Positions 30,891 to 39,495 of a DNA stretch of 41,765 nt are shown here, piece after piece; positions within the stretch are counted from its first letter, which is position 1, and the number at the start of each line of letters is the position of its first letter. The DNA is taken from contig JBKPOG010000135.1 of the NCBI GenBank assembly GCA_046732975.1, positions 1-41,765 of the forward strand. Reading direction: 5' to 3'. Below the pieces are notes generated by a model that made no database searches, was not told the DNA's origin, and was given only the letters and a program-made list of their open reading frames with translations. A program made the translations under genes and the position numbers. This DNA is from JAMXLO01 sp046732975. Its GTDB lineage: Bacteria > Pseudomonadota > Alphaproteobacteria > Acetobacterales > Acetobacteraceae.

Positions 30891-32621
30891 ATGTCTGACA
30901 CAGTTCACCCCGCCCTCACGCAGGGAAGGCGCCTGCCGAACCTGTGGGATGCCGCAGCGATCCTCTGCGTGTTTGCGCTGCTGATCGGCGTCAGCCGGGT
31001 CGCGCGAGGAACCTTCGCGCCGATCAGCGCGCCGGGTGCCCTGGAGGTCAACCTCGATCCGGTCAACCTGCCGAACTACGCAGCGCGTACCACGATGCGC
31101 ATGTTCGCGGCCTTGGTCGCTTCGCTGATTTTCACCTTCACCTACGGCACAGCGGCGGCGAAGAGCCGGCGCGCCAGCCTGGTGCTGATCCCCATCCTGG
31201 ACATCCTCCAGTCGGTGCCGATCCTGGGGTTCCTGACCTTCACCGTCGTGTTCTTTATGGGCCTGTTCCCGGGGAACGTCCTGGGACTGGAGCTGGCATC
31301 GATCTTCGCTATCTTCACCAGCCAGGCCTGGAACATGGCCTTCAGCCTGTATCAGTCGCTCAAGACGGTGCCGGCCGATCTACGCGAGGCGGCCGATAGC
31401 TTCCACCTGAGCACATGGCAGCGCTACTGGCGGCTCGAAGTGCCGTTCGCCGTTCCGGGCCTCGTGTGGAACACCATGATGTCGATGTCGGGCGGGTGGT
31501 TCTTTGTTGTTGCATCCGAGGCCGTGGCGGTCGGCGACAACAGCTGGAAACTCCCCGGCATCGGCTCCTATGTCGCGCTGGCGTTGCAACGGCGCGACAT
31601 CCTCGCGGTGTTCTATGCGATCGGGACGATGCTGCTGGTGATCCTGGCCTACGACCAGCTGCTGTTTCGGCCGCTGGTCGCGTGGTCGCAAAAGTTCCGT
31701 TTTGAAACGACCGCTGGTGCGACGGCCGACGATCCTTGGTTGCTGCGCATGATGCGCCGTACGAGGCTGTTGAGTCTCGGCGCCGATGCGCTCGGGGATG
31801 CGGCGACCGCACTCGGTGGCGTGCCCTTGCGGTTTCTGCCGGGGCACCGGGGCACGATGGTCGATCAGCGCCGGTCACGCCCTGTGGATATCATCTGGCT
31901 TCTGATCTTGGCCGTGGTGCTGGTGTGGGCGGTGACACGGATCGTGACGTTCGTGTCCGGGGAGCTGCAGTTCAGCGATCTTTGGCAGGTGTTGATGCTT
32001 GGGTCGTTCACACTGATCCGCGTCATCGTGCTGATCGCGTCGGCCACTCTCGTCTGGGTGCCGATCGGTGTCTGGCTCGGCCTGCGACCGATATGGGCAC
32101 GTCGCGCGCAGCCCGTCGCACAGTTCCTCGCGGCATTTCCCGCCAACCTGTTGTTTCCGCCCTTCGTGCTGTTCATCGTGTATTTCGGCTTGAGCCCTGA
32201 CGTGTGGCTAACGCCACTCATGATCCTTGGCACGCAGTGGTACATTCTGTTCAACGTTGTTGCGGGTGCCGCCGCCTATCCCGGTGACCTGCAGGAGGCC
32301 GCGAAGAACTTTCGTGTCGGCGGCCTGTTGTGGTGGCGGAAGGTGATGATCCCCGGAATTCTCCCGTATTACGTGACAGGCGCGATTACCGCCTCTGGCG
32401 GGTCGTGGAACGCCTCGATCGTTGCCGAGGTCGCGTCATGGGGCAACACAAAGCTCACAGCGCACGGGCTCGGTGCCTATATCGCGCAGGCAACCGAGCA
32501 GGGTGACATGGCGCGTGTCGTCTTCGGCGTGGCAGTGATGTCCGGCTTCGTCCTGCTGTTCAATCGTCTATTGTGGCGGCCGCTCTACGCCTATTCGGAA
32601 CGGCACCTGAAGCTCGGCTGA
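30891..32621 (+). CDS. ABC transporter permease, two permease domains fused
   Basis: 576 residues carrying two BPD_transp_1 domains in one chain. The first (about residues 60-275) has the EAA loop LREAADSFHLSTWQRYWRLEVPFA and the second (about 330-570) has LQEAAKNFRVGGLLWWRKVMIPG, given as landmark segments. The type is that of nitrate/sulfonate/taurine importers. The fused gene sits 13 nt before its ATPase. No periplasmic binding protein is adjacent, so the substrate is unknown. The start at 30891 has no clear Shine-Dalgarno. Confidence 0.9.
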   Translation: MSDTVHPALTQGRRLPNLWDAAAILCVFALLIGVSRVARGTFAPISAPGALEVNLDPVNLPNYAARTTMRMFAALVASLIFTFTYGTAAAKSRRASLVLIPILDILQSVPILGFLTFTVVFFMGLFPGNVLGLELASIFAIFTSQAWNMAFSLYQSLKTVPADLREAADSFHLSTWQRYWRLEVPFAVPGLVWNTMMSMSGGWFFVVASEAVAVGDNSWKLPGIGSYVALALQRRDILAVFYAIGTMLLVILAYDQLLFRPLVAWSQKFRFETTAGATADDPWLLRMMRRTRLLSLGADALGDAATALGGVPLRFLPGHRGTMVDQRRSRPVDIIWLLILAVVLVWAVTRIVTFVSGELQFSDLWQVLMLGSFTLIRVIVLIASATLVWVPIGVWLGLRPIWARRAQPVAQFLAAFPANLLFPPFVLFIVYFGLSPDVWLTPLMILGTQWYILFNVVAGAAAYPGDLQEAAKNFRVGGLLWWRKVMIPGILPYYVTGAITASGGSWNASIVAEVASWGNTKLTAHGLGAYIAQATEQGDMARVVFGVAVMSGFVLLFNRLLWRPLYAYSERHLKLG

Positions 32622-32634
32622 AGGAGAGACGCGG

Positions 32635-33939
32635 ATGGATACGGTCGTCAGCCAGCATGCTCTGCTGGAGGTGCGGGCCTGCAAGCAGGCGTATCATAAG
32701 GAAGCCAACACCGAGTTGGTCGTGCTGGAGGATGTCAACCTGACGCTGCGGGAAGGTGAGATCGTGGCGCTGCTCGGGCGCTCGGGTTCCGGCAAGTCCA
32801 CGCTGCTGCGTATTGTTGCCGGTCTTCTTGAGCCGACGGCGGGAGAAGTGCGGTGGCGCGATCGGCCGGTGCGTGGGCCCGCCGAAGGCGTGGCGATGGT
32901 GTTCCAGAGTTTCGCCCTGTTCCCCTGGCTGACCGTGCGCGAGAATGTCGAAATCGGGCTGGAAGCGCGCGGCGTGGCCCGGAGCGAGCGGGAGGAGCGT
33001 GCGGAGGCGGCAATAGATCTGATCGGTCTGGGCGGCTTTGAAAATGCCTATCCCAAGGAGCTGTCCGGCGGCATGCGCCAGCGCGTCGGTCTGGCCCGTG
33101 CGTTGGTCGTGCACCCCGACCTGTTGTTGATGGACGAGCCGTTCAGCGCGCTCGACGTGCTGACCGCCGAAAACCTGCGCACCGACCTGATCGACCTGTG
33201 GTCGGAAGGCAAGTTGCCCGTGCGTTCGGTGCTGATGGTGACGCACAACATCGAGGAGGCGGTGCTGATGTGCGACCGCATCCTGGTATTCTCCTCCAAT
33301 CCTGGCCGCGTATCGAGCGAGCTTCGCGTGCCGTTTGCGCACCCGCGCAACCGGCTCGACCCGGCGTTTCGGCAGATGGTGGACGATATATACGCGCTGA
33401 TGACGCGCCGACCGGTTCCCAGCCGCACATTGGCCGCAGCGCCGTCGAATATTGCGATGCCGCTGCAGCGGGTCGGCACCAACCAGATGGCCGGCTTGAT
33501 GGAGGCGCTGGAACAGCCCCCCTACAACGGCCGCGCCGATCTGCCTGCCCTTGCGGCAGCGCTGCAATATGAGGTGGACGAACTGCTGCCACTCGGCGAG
33601 ACGCTGCAACTGCTGCACTTCGCCCTACTGGAGGAAGGCGACATCATGCTGACCGAAGAGGGCAGGCGCTTCGTCAGCGCCGAACCAGAGGAGCGCAAGC
33701 AGTTGTTCGCTGCTGCACTGCTGGCGCACGTGCCGTTGGCTCGCATGGTGCGCCAGGTGCTGGAAGAACGATGGAATCATCGCGCCTCCGCAGTGCGGTT
33801 CCGTGACGAGCTAGAGGACCACATGTCACCGGAGTACGCCGAAGACACGCTGCGTACGCTCGTCGCCTGGGGCCGCTATGCCGAACTGTTCGGCTATGAC
33901 GAAGAGGCAGAACAGTTCAGTCTGGAAGAAGTCGAATAG
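32635..33939 (+). CDS. ABC transporter ATP-binding protein with C-terminal AAA-associated domain
   Basis: 434 residues. The N-terminal ATPase resembles SsuB/TauB: Walker A GRSGSGKST (48-56), Q-loop FQSFALFPWLTV, signature LSGGMRQRVGLARAL, Walker B LLLMDEPFSALD and H-loop VTHNIEEA. After about residue 285 an extra domain of about 145 residues follows (ALEQPPYNGRADLPALAAAL, LEEGDIMLTEEGRRFV, YAEDTLRTLVAWGRYAELFGY). It matches the AAA-associated C-terminal domain found on a subset of these ATPases and looks winged-helix-like. The ribosome-binding site is AAGGAGAG before the ATG. Confidence 0.9.
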   Translation: MDTVVSQHALLEVRACKQAYHKEANTELVVLEDVNLTLREGEIVALLGRSGSGKSTLLRIVAGLLEPTAGEVRWRDRPVRGPAEGVAMVFQSFALFPWLTVRENVEIGLEARGVARSEREERAEAAIDLIGLGGFENAYPKELSGGMRQRVGLARALVVHPDLLLMDEPFSALDVLTAENLRTDLIDLWSEGKLPVRSVLMVTHNIEEAVLMCDRILVFSSNPGRVSSELRVPFAHPRNRLDPAFRQMVDDIYALMTRRPVPSRTLAAAPSNIAMPLQRVGTNQMAGLMEALEQPPYNGRADLPALAAALQYEVDELLPLGETLQLLHFALLEEGDIMLTEEGRRFVSAEPEERKQLFAAALLAHVPLARMVRQVLEERWNHRASAVRFRDELEDHMSPEYAEDTLRTLVAWGRYAELFGYDEEAEQFSLEEVE

Positions 33940-33948
33940 CGGCCGCTG

Positions 33949-34137
33949 TTAACCGCGTCGGGCCGGCGTTTCGATCGGCGCACAGTTGGTTCGTCCGGAA
34001 GCCACGCAATCCTGAACCTGCGCCGCCTGGTTCAGCCGGTGCATGACGAACAGCACGGCAACCACCAACGCCACGATCGCCACCAGACCGATCAGTGCAC
34101 GGCGCGGGTTTGGTTCCGGAGTACGGTCATCGCTCAT
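33949..34137 (-). CDS. Small single-span membrane protein
   Basis: 62 residues. A short hydrophilic N-terminus (SDDRTPEPNPRR) is followed by one helix (ALIGLVAIVALVVAVLFVM) and a short outer tail with two cysteines (QDCVASGRTNC). The DCVxSGRxNC tail looks like a small conserved protein of unknown function in related bacteria. The ATG at 34137 is used; 34155 is an in-frame alternative that overlaps the preceding gene's stop. It lies 10 nt after the AI-2E permease gene and probably shares its transcript. Confidence 0.7.
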   Translation of the reverse strand: MSDDRTPEPNPRRALIGLVAIVALVVAVLFVMHRLNQAAQVQDCVASGRTNCAPIETPARRG

Positions 34138-34147
34138 CGTGCGTCTT

Positions 34148-35200
34148 TCACTCATCCGCGGGCACGACTTCGTTCGCATCGACCGCCCATTCGTTGAGCA
34201 GCGTGTATCCGATCCCCAGCAGCACGGGACCGAGAAATATGCCAAGCAGGCCGAAGGCAATCGCGCCACCCAACACGCCGAGTACAGTCAGTACGAATGG
34301 AAGCTGTGCGCCTCGCGCGATGAACCACGGCCGTATCACTGAATCAGCACCCGAAACAGCGACGACACCGTAGACGGCCAGAAAGACACCCCAGCCGATA
34401 TGGCCACTGCTCATCAGCCAGAGTGCGGCGGGAATCCAGACCACTGGCGCACCGATCGGCAGCACCGAGATGAGGCCAGCAACGGCGCCCAGCAGCACCG
34501 GCCGTGGCACGCCGGCGAGCCATAAGCCGAAGGCGGTCAGAATACCCTGCACGATTGCCGTCAGCAGGATGCCGTATACGACGCCGCGCACTGTCCCATG
34601 GGTGATGAGGATCAGCCGTTCCGCCCGGGTCCCGGCGATCCGGTAAAGGATCAGGCTCAGTCGCGCCGCGATCGGCTCACCGTACAGATAGAAGAAGAAC
34701 GCGACGAACAGCGCCAGGATGAACTGCAGCACGCCATTCGCAAGACCCAGCAGCAGGCCCAACCCACCCTCCAGCAGGATCCCTACATAGGGGCCGAGGG
34801 CCTCGACCATGACGCTGATGTCCGCAGCCCAGCGGTTCCACAGATCCCCGAGCGTCTGCCCGACAGCTGGAATTGCGTAGATCCAATCCGGAGCGCCAGG
34901 AAGACCGGCACGCAGCGCGTCCTCGATCACGCCGCGCAACTGGTTCACATCGTTGGCACCGCTTGGGGCGGCAAGCGCCAGCGGCAGCACGATTGTCACA
35001 GCGGTCAGCGCCACCATTGCGCCGGCGGCGGCTGCGCGACCCAACCGGAGTTGCTGGTGAAGCCAGTCGCACACAGGCCAGGTGGTGAATACCAGGATCC
35101 CTGCCCAGAGCAGTGCCGAGAAGAACGGGTAAAGTACCAGGACGCAGCCGACACCGATGCCGCCCAGCAGCAAGGCCAACAGCACCCGTTCCGCGGTCAT
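34148..35200 (-). CDS. AI-2E family transporter (YdiK/TqsA-like)
   Basis: An inner-membrane protein of 350 residues with about eight helices. Typical segments are VLYPFFSALLWAGILVF at the N-terminus, FVAFFFYLYGEPI, YGILLTAIVQGILTAFGLWLAGVP and the C-terminal GGAIAFGLLGIFLGPVLLGIG. Some family members export autoinducer-2, others are Na+/H+ antiporters or have no known substrate. The ATG at 35200 (MTAERVLLALLLGG) is chosen; the longer open frame overlaps the divergent hyi gene. Confidence 0.9.
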   Translation of the reverse strand: MTAERVLLALLLGGIGVGCVLVLYPFFSALLWAGILVFTTWPVCDWLHQQLRLGRAAAAGAMVALTAVTIVLPLALAAPSGANDVNQLRGVIEDALRAGLPGAPDWIYAIPAVGQTLGDLWNRWAADISVMVEALGPYVGILLEGGLGLLLGLANGVLQFILALFVAFFFYLYGEPIAARLSLILYRIAGTRAERLILITHGTVRGVVYGILLTAIVQGILTAFGLWLAGVPRPVLLGAVAGLISVLPIGAPVVWIPAALWLMSSGHIGWGVFLAVYGVVAVSGADSVIRPWFIARGAQLPFVLTVLGVLGGAIAFGLLGIFLGPVLLGIGYTLLNEWAVDANEVVPADE

Positions 35201-35261
35201 CCGCTGGTCAATCCCCCCGCCCGCTTGTAGCTTCCCGTCGCCTTTACGGGGAGGGTCCGCG

Positions 35262-36041
35262 ATGCCGCGCCTGGCCGCCAACCTATCGATGATGTTCAAT
35301 GAGGTGCCGTTCCTCGACCGCTTCGCCGCCGCGCGCAAGGCGCGCTTCGACGCTGTGGAGTTCCTGTTCCCCTACGAACATCCTGCCAGTGAAATACGCA
35401 AGCGGCTGGATGGTGAGAACCTGACCCAGGCTCTGTTCAATATGCCGCCGGGCAACTGGGGCAAGGGCGAGCGCGGGATCGCCAGCCTGCCCGGTAGGCA
35501 GGCAGAGTTCCGCGATGGCGTGCAGCAGGCGCTCGATTACGCCGGCGCGCTCGGCTGCAAGCTGGTGCACTGCATGGCCGGCATCGTTCCGTCCGATGTT
35601 CCGCAGGTGACCGCCGGCAGCGTTTATGCCGCCAACCTGGCCTGGGCGACGGAGCAGGCGCAGGCTGTCGGGGTCAAGTTGGTGATCGAGCCGATCAATC
35701 ACCGCGACATGCCCGGCTACTTCCTGAACACCGAGGCGCAGGGAGCGGCAGTGGTGGAGGCGCTCGGGCGCGATCGGCTGGGGCTGCAGTTCGACGTCTA
35801 TCACTGCCAGACAACTGAGGGTGACGTCACGAAGCGTATGGAGCAATTCATGCCGGTGATCGCGCATATGCAGATCGCCGACGTGCCGGCGCGCAATGAG
35901 CCCGGCACCGGGGAGATCGGCTGGCGCTTCGTGTTCCGTCGCATGGATGAACTCGGCTATCGCGGCTGGGTCGGCTGCGAATACCGCCCCGCCGGCGATA
36001 CCGTCGCTGGCCTGAAGTGGCGCGAGGAATTTGGCGTCTGA
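35262..36041 (+). CDS. hyi: Hydroxypyruvate isomerase
   Basis: Interconverts hydroxypyruvate and tartronate semialdehyde; 259 residues, xylose-isomerase-like TIM barrel. Landmarks are MPRLAANLSMMFNEVPFLDRF, YEHPASEIRKRL, the metal/catalytic Glu in LVIEPINHRDMPGYFL, LQFDVYHCQ, and the second Glu in GCEYRPAGDT. The start at 35262 matches family members. The upstream 61 nt, shared with the divergent AI-2E gene, holds a degenerate CCCGT...ACGGG repeat. The gene is followed 37 nt later by glxR, the next enzyme of the glyoxylate-to-glycerate route. Confidence 0.9.
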   Translation: MPRLAANLSMMFNEVPFLDRFAAARKARFDAVEFLFPYEHPASEIRKRLDGENLTQALFNMPPGNWGKGERGIASLPGRQAEFRDGVQQALDYAGALGCKLVHCMAGIVPSDVPQVTAGSVYAANLAWATEQAQAVGVKLVIEPINHRDMPGYFLNTEAQGAAVVEALGRDRLGLQFDVYHCQTTEGDVTKRMEQFMPVIAHMQIADVPARNEPGTGEIGWRFVFRRMDELGYRGWVGCEYRPAGDTVAGLKWREEFGV

Positions 36042-36078
36042 TCCCGCCCGCATCGCCAGCAACCAGAGGAGACACCGC

Positions 36079-36966
36079 ATGAAGATCGGATTCATCGGCC
36101 TTGGCATCATGGGCCGGCCCATGGCGCTGAACCTGCACAATGCGCAGCACTCGCTTGTGGTCTACGACCGCGCCTCGCTCGCCGACGACGTTCGCGCCGC
36201 CGCCGAGGTGGTGGCTGACGGCAAGTCCGTCGCCCAGCAGTCGGAAGTCGTCATCCTGATGGTCCCGGACACGCCTGACGTGGAGAACGTGTTGTTCTCA
36301 GCGCACGGCGTCGCCGAAGGGTTGAAGCCCGGCACGCTGGTGATCGACATGTCGTCGATCAGTCCGATTGCCACCAAGGAGTTTGCCAAGAAGATCAATG
36401 CGCTTGGCTGCGACTATCTCGATGCGCCGGTGTCAGGCGGCGAGGTGGGAGCCAAGCAGGCGACGCTCACGATCATGGTCGGCGGCCCCGACAAGGCGTT
36501 CGCGAAAGCGAAGCCGTTGTTCGAACTGATGGGCAAGAACATCACCCATGTCGGGCCGGAGAACGGCGATGGCCAGACCTGCAAGGTCGCCAATCAGATC
36601 ATCGTCGCGCTTAATATCCAGGCCTGCGCCGAGGCGCTGGTGTTCGCCGCGCGCGCGGGTGCAGACCCGGCGAAGGTGCGGCAGGCACTGATGGGTGGGT
36701 TCGCCTCATCGCGCATTCTGGAGGTCCACGCCGAGCGCATGCTCAACGGTTCGTTCAATCCGGGCTTTCGGATCCGGCTGCACCAGAAGGACCTCAACCT
36801 GGCGATGTCCGCGGCGAAAGAACTCAACCTGTCGCTGCCCAACACGGCGATCGCCCAGCAGCTGTTCTCATCGTGTGCGGCGCATGGCGGGGCGGACCTG
36901 GACCACTCGGCACTGGTCCTGGCCATTGAAGGACTTGCCGATTTTTCCATTCGGGACAAGAAATGA
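36079..36966 (+). CDS. glxR: 2-hydroxy-3-oxopropionate (tartronate semialdehyde) reductase
   Basis: Reduces tartronate semialdehyde to D-glycerate with NAD(P)H; 295 residues, beta-hydroxyacid dehydrogenase family. The Rossmann motif is GFIGLGIMGRPMA, the substrate-binding loop DAPVSGGEVGAKQATLTIMVGG, and the catalytic Lys lies in CKVANQIIVALN. GAGGAGA precedes the ATG at 36079. The pair hyi-glxR lacks a nearby glyoxylate carboligase gene. Confidence 0.92.
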   Translation: MKIGFIGLGIMGRPMALNLHNAQHSLVVYDRASLADDVRAAAEVVADGKSVAQQSEVVILMVPDTPDVENVLFSAHGVAEGLKPGTLVIDMSSISPIATKEFAKKINALGCDYLDAPVSGGEVGAKQATLTIMVGGPDKAFAKAKPLFELMGKNITHVGPENGDGQTCKVANQIIVALNIQACAEALVFAARAGADPAKVRQALMGGFASSRILEVHAERMLNGSFNPGFRIRLHQKDLNLAMSAAKELNLSLPNTAIAQQLFSSCAAHGGADLDHSALVLAIEGLADFSIRDKK

Positions 36967-37011
36967 TCTATTGTCCCCCTGCGGCGGCGAGTCGCAGCAG
37001 GTGGTCAGGGA

Positions 37012-37041
37012 TTGAAATTACGAGCGTGCTGGCCATAAGCT
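37012..37041 (+). promoter_or_regulatory. Candidate promoter of the XRE regulator gene
   Basis: TTGAAA (37012-37017) and TAAGCT (37036-37041) are separated by 18 nt, upstream of the ATG at 37118. The -35 element is one mismatch from consensus and the -10 element is weaker. It predicts a leader of about 70 nt. Confidence 0.4.
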
Positions 37042-37117
37042 AGACCCGCTGTGCCGATTCTGAGACGCCAGTGATTCGCGCTGGGGTTGCGGTCACAGGC
37101 CGATGGGGGATGGCCGG

Positions 37118-38005
37118 ATGTCGATGCGTTTTACTGAGATCGGTCAGCAGCTTCGTGCCTATCGGCTGGAATCGGGCTTGCGCGCGGAGGAGATCGCCGC
37201 GCGGCTAGGCGTTTCGCGCGCCGCGCTTTATCGCTACGAAAAGGGCGAGGTGATCAAGCTCGATACCATCAAGCGCCTCGCCGAGTTGCTGAAGATTTCA
37301 CCGCTCTCGCTTCTTGGGATTGGGGTCGAGTACTACAACCGGCCGATCGGATATTTTGAGCGCATCCGGCAGATCGAGGAGACCGCCGACCAGATCCTGC
37401 AGCTTTACGGGCCAGTCTGCTACCTGACCACGTCCGATGCCTATGACAGCGCGCTCGGCGAGGCATTCGAGGAAGCCGCTGATCAGGCGTCCGTCGAGCG
37501 GACCTCGATGCGATCGATGGCGGAGCAGGTGATGGGTATTCTGGCCGCCCGCAAGCGCATGTACGCCATGCGGCGCCCGGGGATTATCGCCATGGTGTCG
37601 CTGTCATCGGTTCAGCGTCTGCTGGAAACAGGCGTTGCCGGTGGGATCAGTGTCACGGAGCGGGTGCGCCGGATCTGCCGTGACGTTGCGGTCACCGAGG
37701 TCGAAAACATGGCCGCGCTGATGGAAACCGAGCCGATGGGACTCCAATTCGGGCTGCTCACCGGAGCAGAGCCATCCTCGGCATTCAAGATCCTGCGCGC
37801 TCGGGACCGGGTCAGTCTGGCGATCAATCCATTCCGGTCCGACGCGCATCCCTCTTCGCATACTGGCGTCGCCATGATCACCGGGGCCGATGAGGCGATT
37901 GCCGCGCACCAGCGCGTGGCTGAGACGAGCTGGCGTGATGCGTTGAAAGGCCCAGCGGGGGCGGCACGGCTACGGCAATTGGTGGCGACTGCCGTGCCGG
38001 CCTGA
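37118..38005 (+). CDS. XRE-family transcriptional regulator
   Basis: 295 residues. An N-terminal Cro/C1-type helix-turn-helix (about residues 8-62: GQQLRAYRLESGLRAEEIAARLGVSRAALYRYEKGE, cited as a landmark) is followed by a long C-terminal part of about 230 residues with no recognised domain. The C-terminal part contains SVTERVRRICRDVAVTEVENMA and may be a ligand-binding or dimerisation region. The ATG at 37118 follows GGGGGATGG; 37103 is an in-frame alternative. Position after hyi-glxR suggests but does not prove control of those genes. Confidence 0.8.
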   Translation: MSMRFTEIGQQLRAYRLESGLRAEEIAARLGVSRAALYRYEKGEVIKLDTIKRLAELLKISPLSLLGIGVEYYNRPIGYFERIRQIEETADQILQLYGPVCYLTTSDAYDSALGEAFEEAADQASVERTSMRSMAEQVMGILAARKRMYAMRRPGIIAMVSLSSVQRLLETGVAGGISVTERVRRICRDVAVTEVENMAALMETEPMGLQFGLLTGAEPSSAFKILRARDRVSLAINPFRSDAHPSSHTGVAMITGADEAIAAHQRVAETSWRDALKGPAGAARLRQLVATAVPA

Positions 38006-38049
38006 CCGAAGGGGGTGGCACCTGCAGCCGGCGGGTCTATCTTCGCGGC

Positions 38050-38697
38050 ATGCCGCACCGCAGCTTTCCGAAACTTCCGCCTCATCCCGACGTCGAGCTT
38101 CTGTCCGAACAGCGGGTTTGGAGCGGCCGGTTCCCGCTCGACGTGGTTCGTTTCCAGCACCGCCGCTTCGACGGTGCCATGTCAGGCGAAAAGACCTGGG
38201 AAGTATGGCGACGTGGTCGGGCGGCCGCTGTGCTGCCGTATGATCCCGCAGCAGATGCAGTGGTGCTGATCGAGCAGTTCCGGATACCTGCGCTGATGGC
38301 GCGCGTTGACCCTGTGCTGGTGGAGCTGCCAGCCGGCCTGTGCGATGAAGGTGAGGACGCCGAGCAGACGGCGCGGCGCGAAACGATGGAAGAGATGGGG
38401 CTTGCCATCGGTGTACTGCGCCGGATCGGCGGGTTCCTGCTGACGCCAGGTGGCGCGGACGAGCTGTGCGAGTTGTTCGTCGGTCGGGTGCAGGCGCCAT
38501 CGGCGGGTCCCGACGGGGTCGTCGGACATGCTGGCGCAGCGGACGAGCACGAGGACATCCGGGTACGCGTTTTGCCAGCGGACAGCGCGATCGCATCGGC
38601 CGTGTCAGGACAATGGACCAACTCGGTGACGATGATTGGCCTGCTGTGGCTCGCCGCGCAACGTGATGCGCTGCGCAGGGAGTGGATGGCGACATGA
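38050..38697 (+). CDS. Nudix hydrolase (ADP-ribose pyrophosphatase-like)
   Basis: 215 residues. The Nudix box is complete: G96-x5-E102-x7-R110-E111-x2-E114-E115-x-G117 (within GLCDEGEDAEQTARRE and TMEEMGL). The N-terminal WEVWRRGRAAAVLPYDPAAD and VVLIEQFRIPAL, together with GFLLTPGGADELCELFVG, are typical of NudF-like ADP-ribose diphosphatases, usually magnesium-dependent. Its stop at 38695-38697 overlaps the ATG of a 21-codon mini-ORF as ATGA. Confidence 0.9.
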   Translation: MPHRSFPKLPPHPDVELLSEQRVWSGRFPLDVVRFQHRRFDGAMSGEKTWEVWRRGRAAAVLPYDPAADAVVLIEQFRIPALMARVDPVLVELPAGLCDEGEDAEQTARRETMEEMGLAIGVLRRIGGFLLTPGGADELCELFVGRVQAPSAGPDGVVGHAGAADEHEDIRVRVLPADSAIASAVSGQWTNSVTMIGLLWLAAQRDALRREWMAT

Positions 38698-38755
38698 AGG
38701 GCGGGTCGGGCCCTCCCTTGACGAGAGAAGGCCGGGCTCGCGCCCGGAAGCGCAC
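38694..38755 (+). repeat. 62-bp mini-ORF repeat at the nudix/alaX junction
   Basis: This is the second locus of the unit at 10175-10236, about 76% identical over 62 nt without gaps and most conserved in the 3' half (GAAGGCCGGG and CGCCCGGAAGC). The hairpin CCGGGC-TCGC-GCCCGG is followed by GGAAG and then ACATGA. Removing it leaves Nudix and alaX overlapping as ATGA. Confidence 0.65.
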
Positions 38756-38759
38756 ATGA
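38694..38759 (+). CDS. 21-codon mini-ORF coupling the Nudix gene to alaX
   Basis: The peptide starts MKGGSGPPLT and ends REGRARARKRT. The ATG overlaps the Nudix stop (ATGA 38694-38697), and the TGA at 38757-38759 overlaps the alaX ATG (ATGA 38756-38759). It has the same length and the same C-terminal pattern (EGR..ARK[HR]T) as the mini-ORF at 10175. The role is inferred to be re-initiation coupling. Confidence 0.45.
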   Translation: MKGGSGPPLTREGRARARKRT

Positions 38760-39472
38760 CGGAAAAACTGTTCCTGGACGACCCGCGGTTGCGTACTGCT
38801 CCTGCGACGGTGCTGGCGAGTGGTCCCGATGGGATCGTATTGGACCGGACCGTATTCTATGCCCGCTCTGGAGGGCAGCCGGGAGATGTGGGGGTACTTC
38901 GCTGGAACGGAGGGGAGACACCGATTGTCGACGCGGTGAAAGGCGTGGGCGAGACGGTTCTGCACTTACCCGGACCCGATGCGGCTCTGCCGCCGGTGGG
39001 CGCAGGCGTCGAGGGTGAGATCGACTGGGATCGTCGTCACCGGCTCATGCGCATGCACACGGCGATGCACCTGCTGTGCAGTGTGATCAAAGGCGCGGCG
39101 GTGACGGGCGGCTCGGTCGGCGCCGACCGATCGCGGCTCGATTTCGATCTGCCCAGCCCGCCGCCGAAGGAGGACATCGAGGCCAGGTTGAACACACTGA
39201 TCGATGCCGATTATCCGGTGCGGATCGAATGGGTCGATGAGGCGGTGCTGGACGGCAATCCGGATCTGGTTCGCACGATGTCCGTGGCACCGCCGCGTGG
39301 CGCCGGACGGCTGAGGCTGATGCGGATCGGCGATGACAGGACACTGGTCGATCTGCAGCCCTGCGGTGGGACGCACGTCGCGCGCACCGGCGAAATCGGC
39401 CACGTCTCGGTGGTGAAGATCGAGAACAAGGGAAAGCAGAACCGGCGCATCATCATCGCGCCGGCGCAGTAG
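38756..39472 (+). CDS. alaX: Alanyl-tRNA editing protein (AlaX-like)
   Basis: A free-standing editing domain that hydrolyses mischarged Ser-tRNA(Ala) or Gly-tRNA(Ala). 238 residues. Zinc ligands are in HTAMH (H101, H105) and CGGTH (C203, H207). The N-terminal beta-barrel contains VFYARSGGQPGDVG, and a C-terminal IENKGKQNRRI follows. The ATG at 38756 gives MTEKLFLDDP, the family N-terminus; the longer open frame runs back through the Nudix gene. Its ribosome-binding site, GGAAG, belongs to the repeat unit. Confidence 0.92.
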   Translation: MTEKLFLDDPRLRTAPATVLASGPDGIVLDRTVFYARSGGQPGDVGVLRWNGGETPIVDAVKGVGETVLHLPGPDAALPPVGAGVEGEIDWDRRHRLMRMHTAMHLLCSVIKGAAVTGGSVGADRSRLDFDLPSPPPKEDIEARLNTLIDADYPVRIEWVDEAVLDGNPDLVRTMSVAPPRGAGRLRLMRIGDDRTLVDLQPCGGTHVARTGEIGHVSVVKIENKGKQNRRIIIAPAQ

Positions 39473-39495
39473 CGGTCTCACCCGCGAGGAGGCGC

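Noticed and set aside
35216..35256. Third copy of the CCCTCCCGC-type repeat before hyi
   Set aside because: The similarity (CCCGT...ACGGGGAGGG) is too weak to claim membership by eye.
36967..37000. Possible terminator after glxR
   Set aside because: The CTGCG/CGCAG stem is only 5 bp and lacks a T run.
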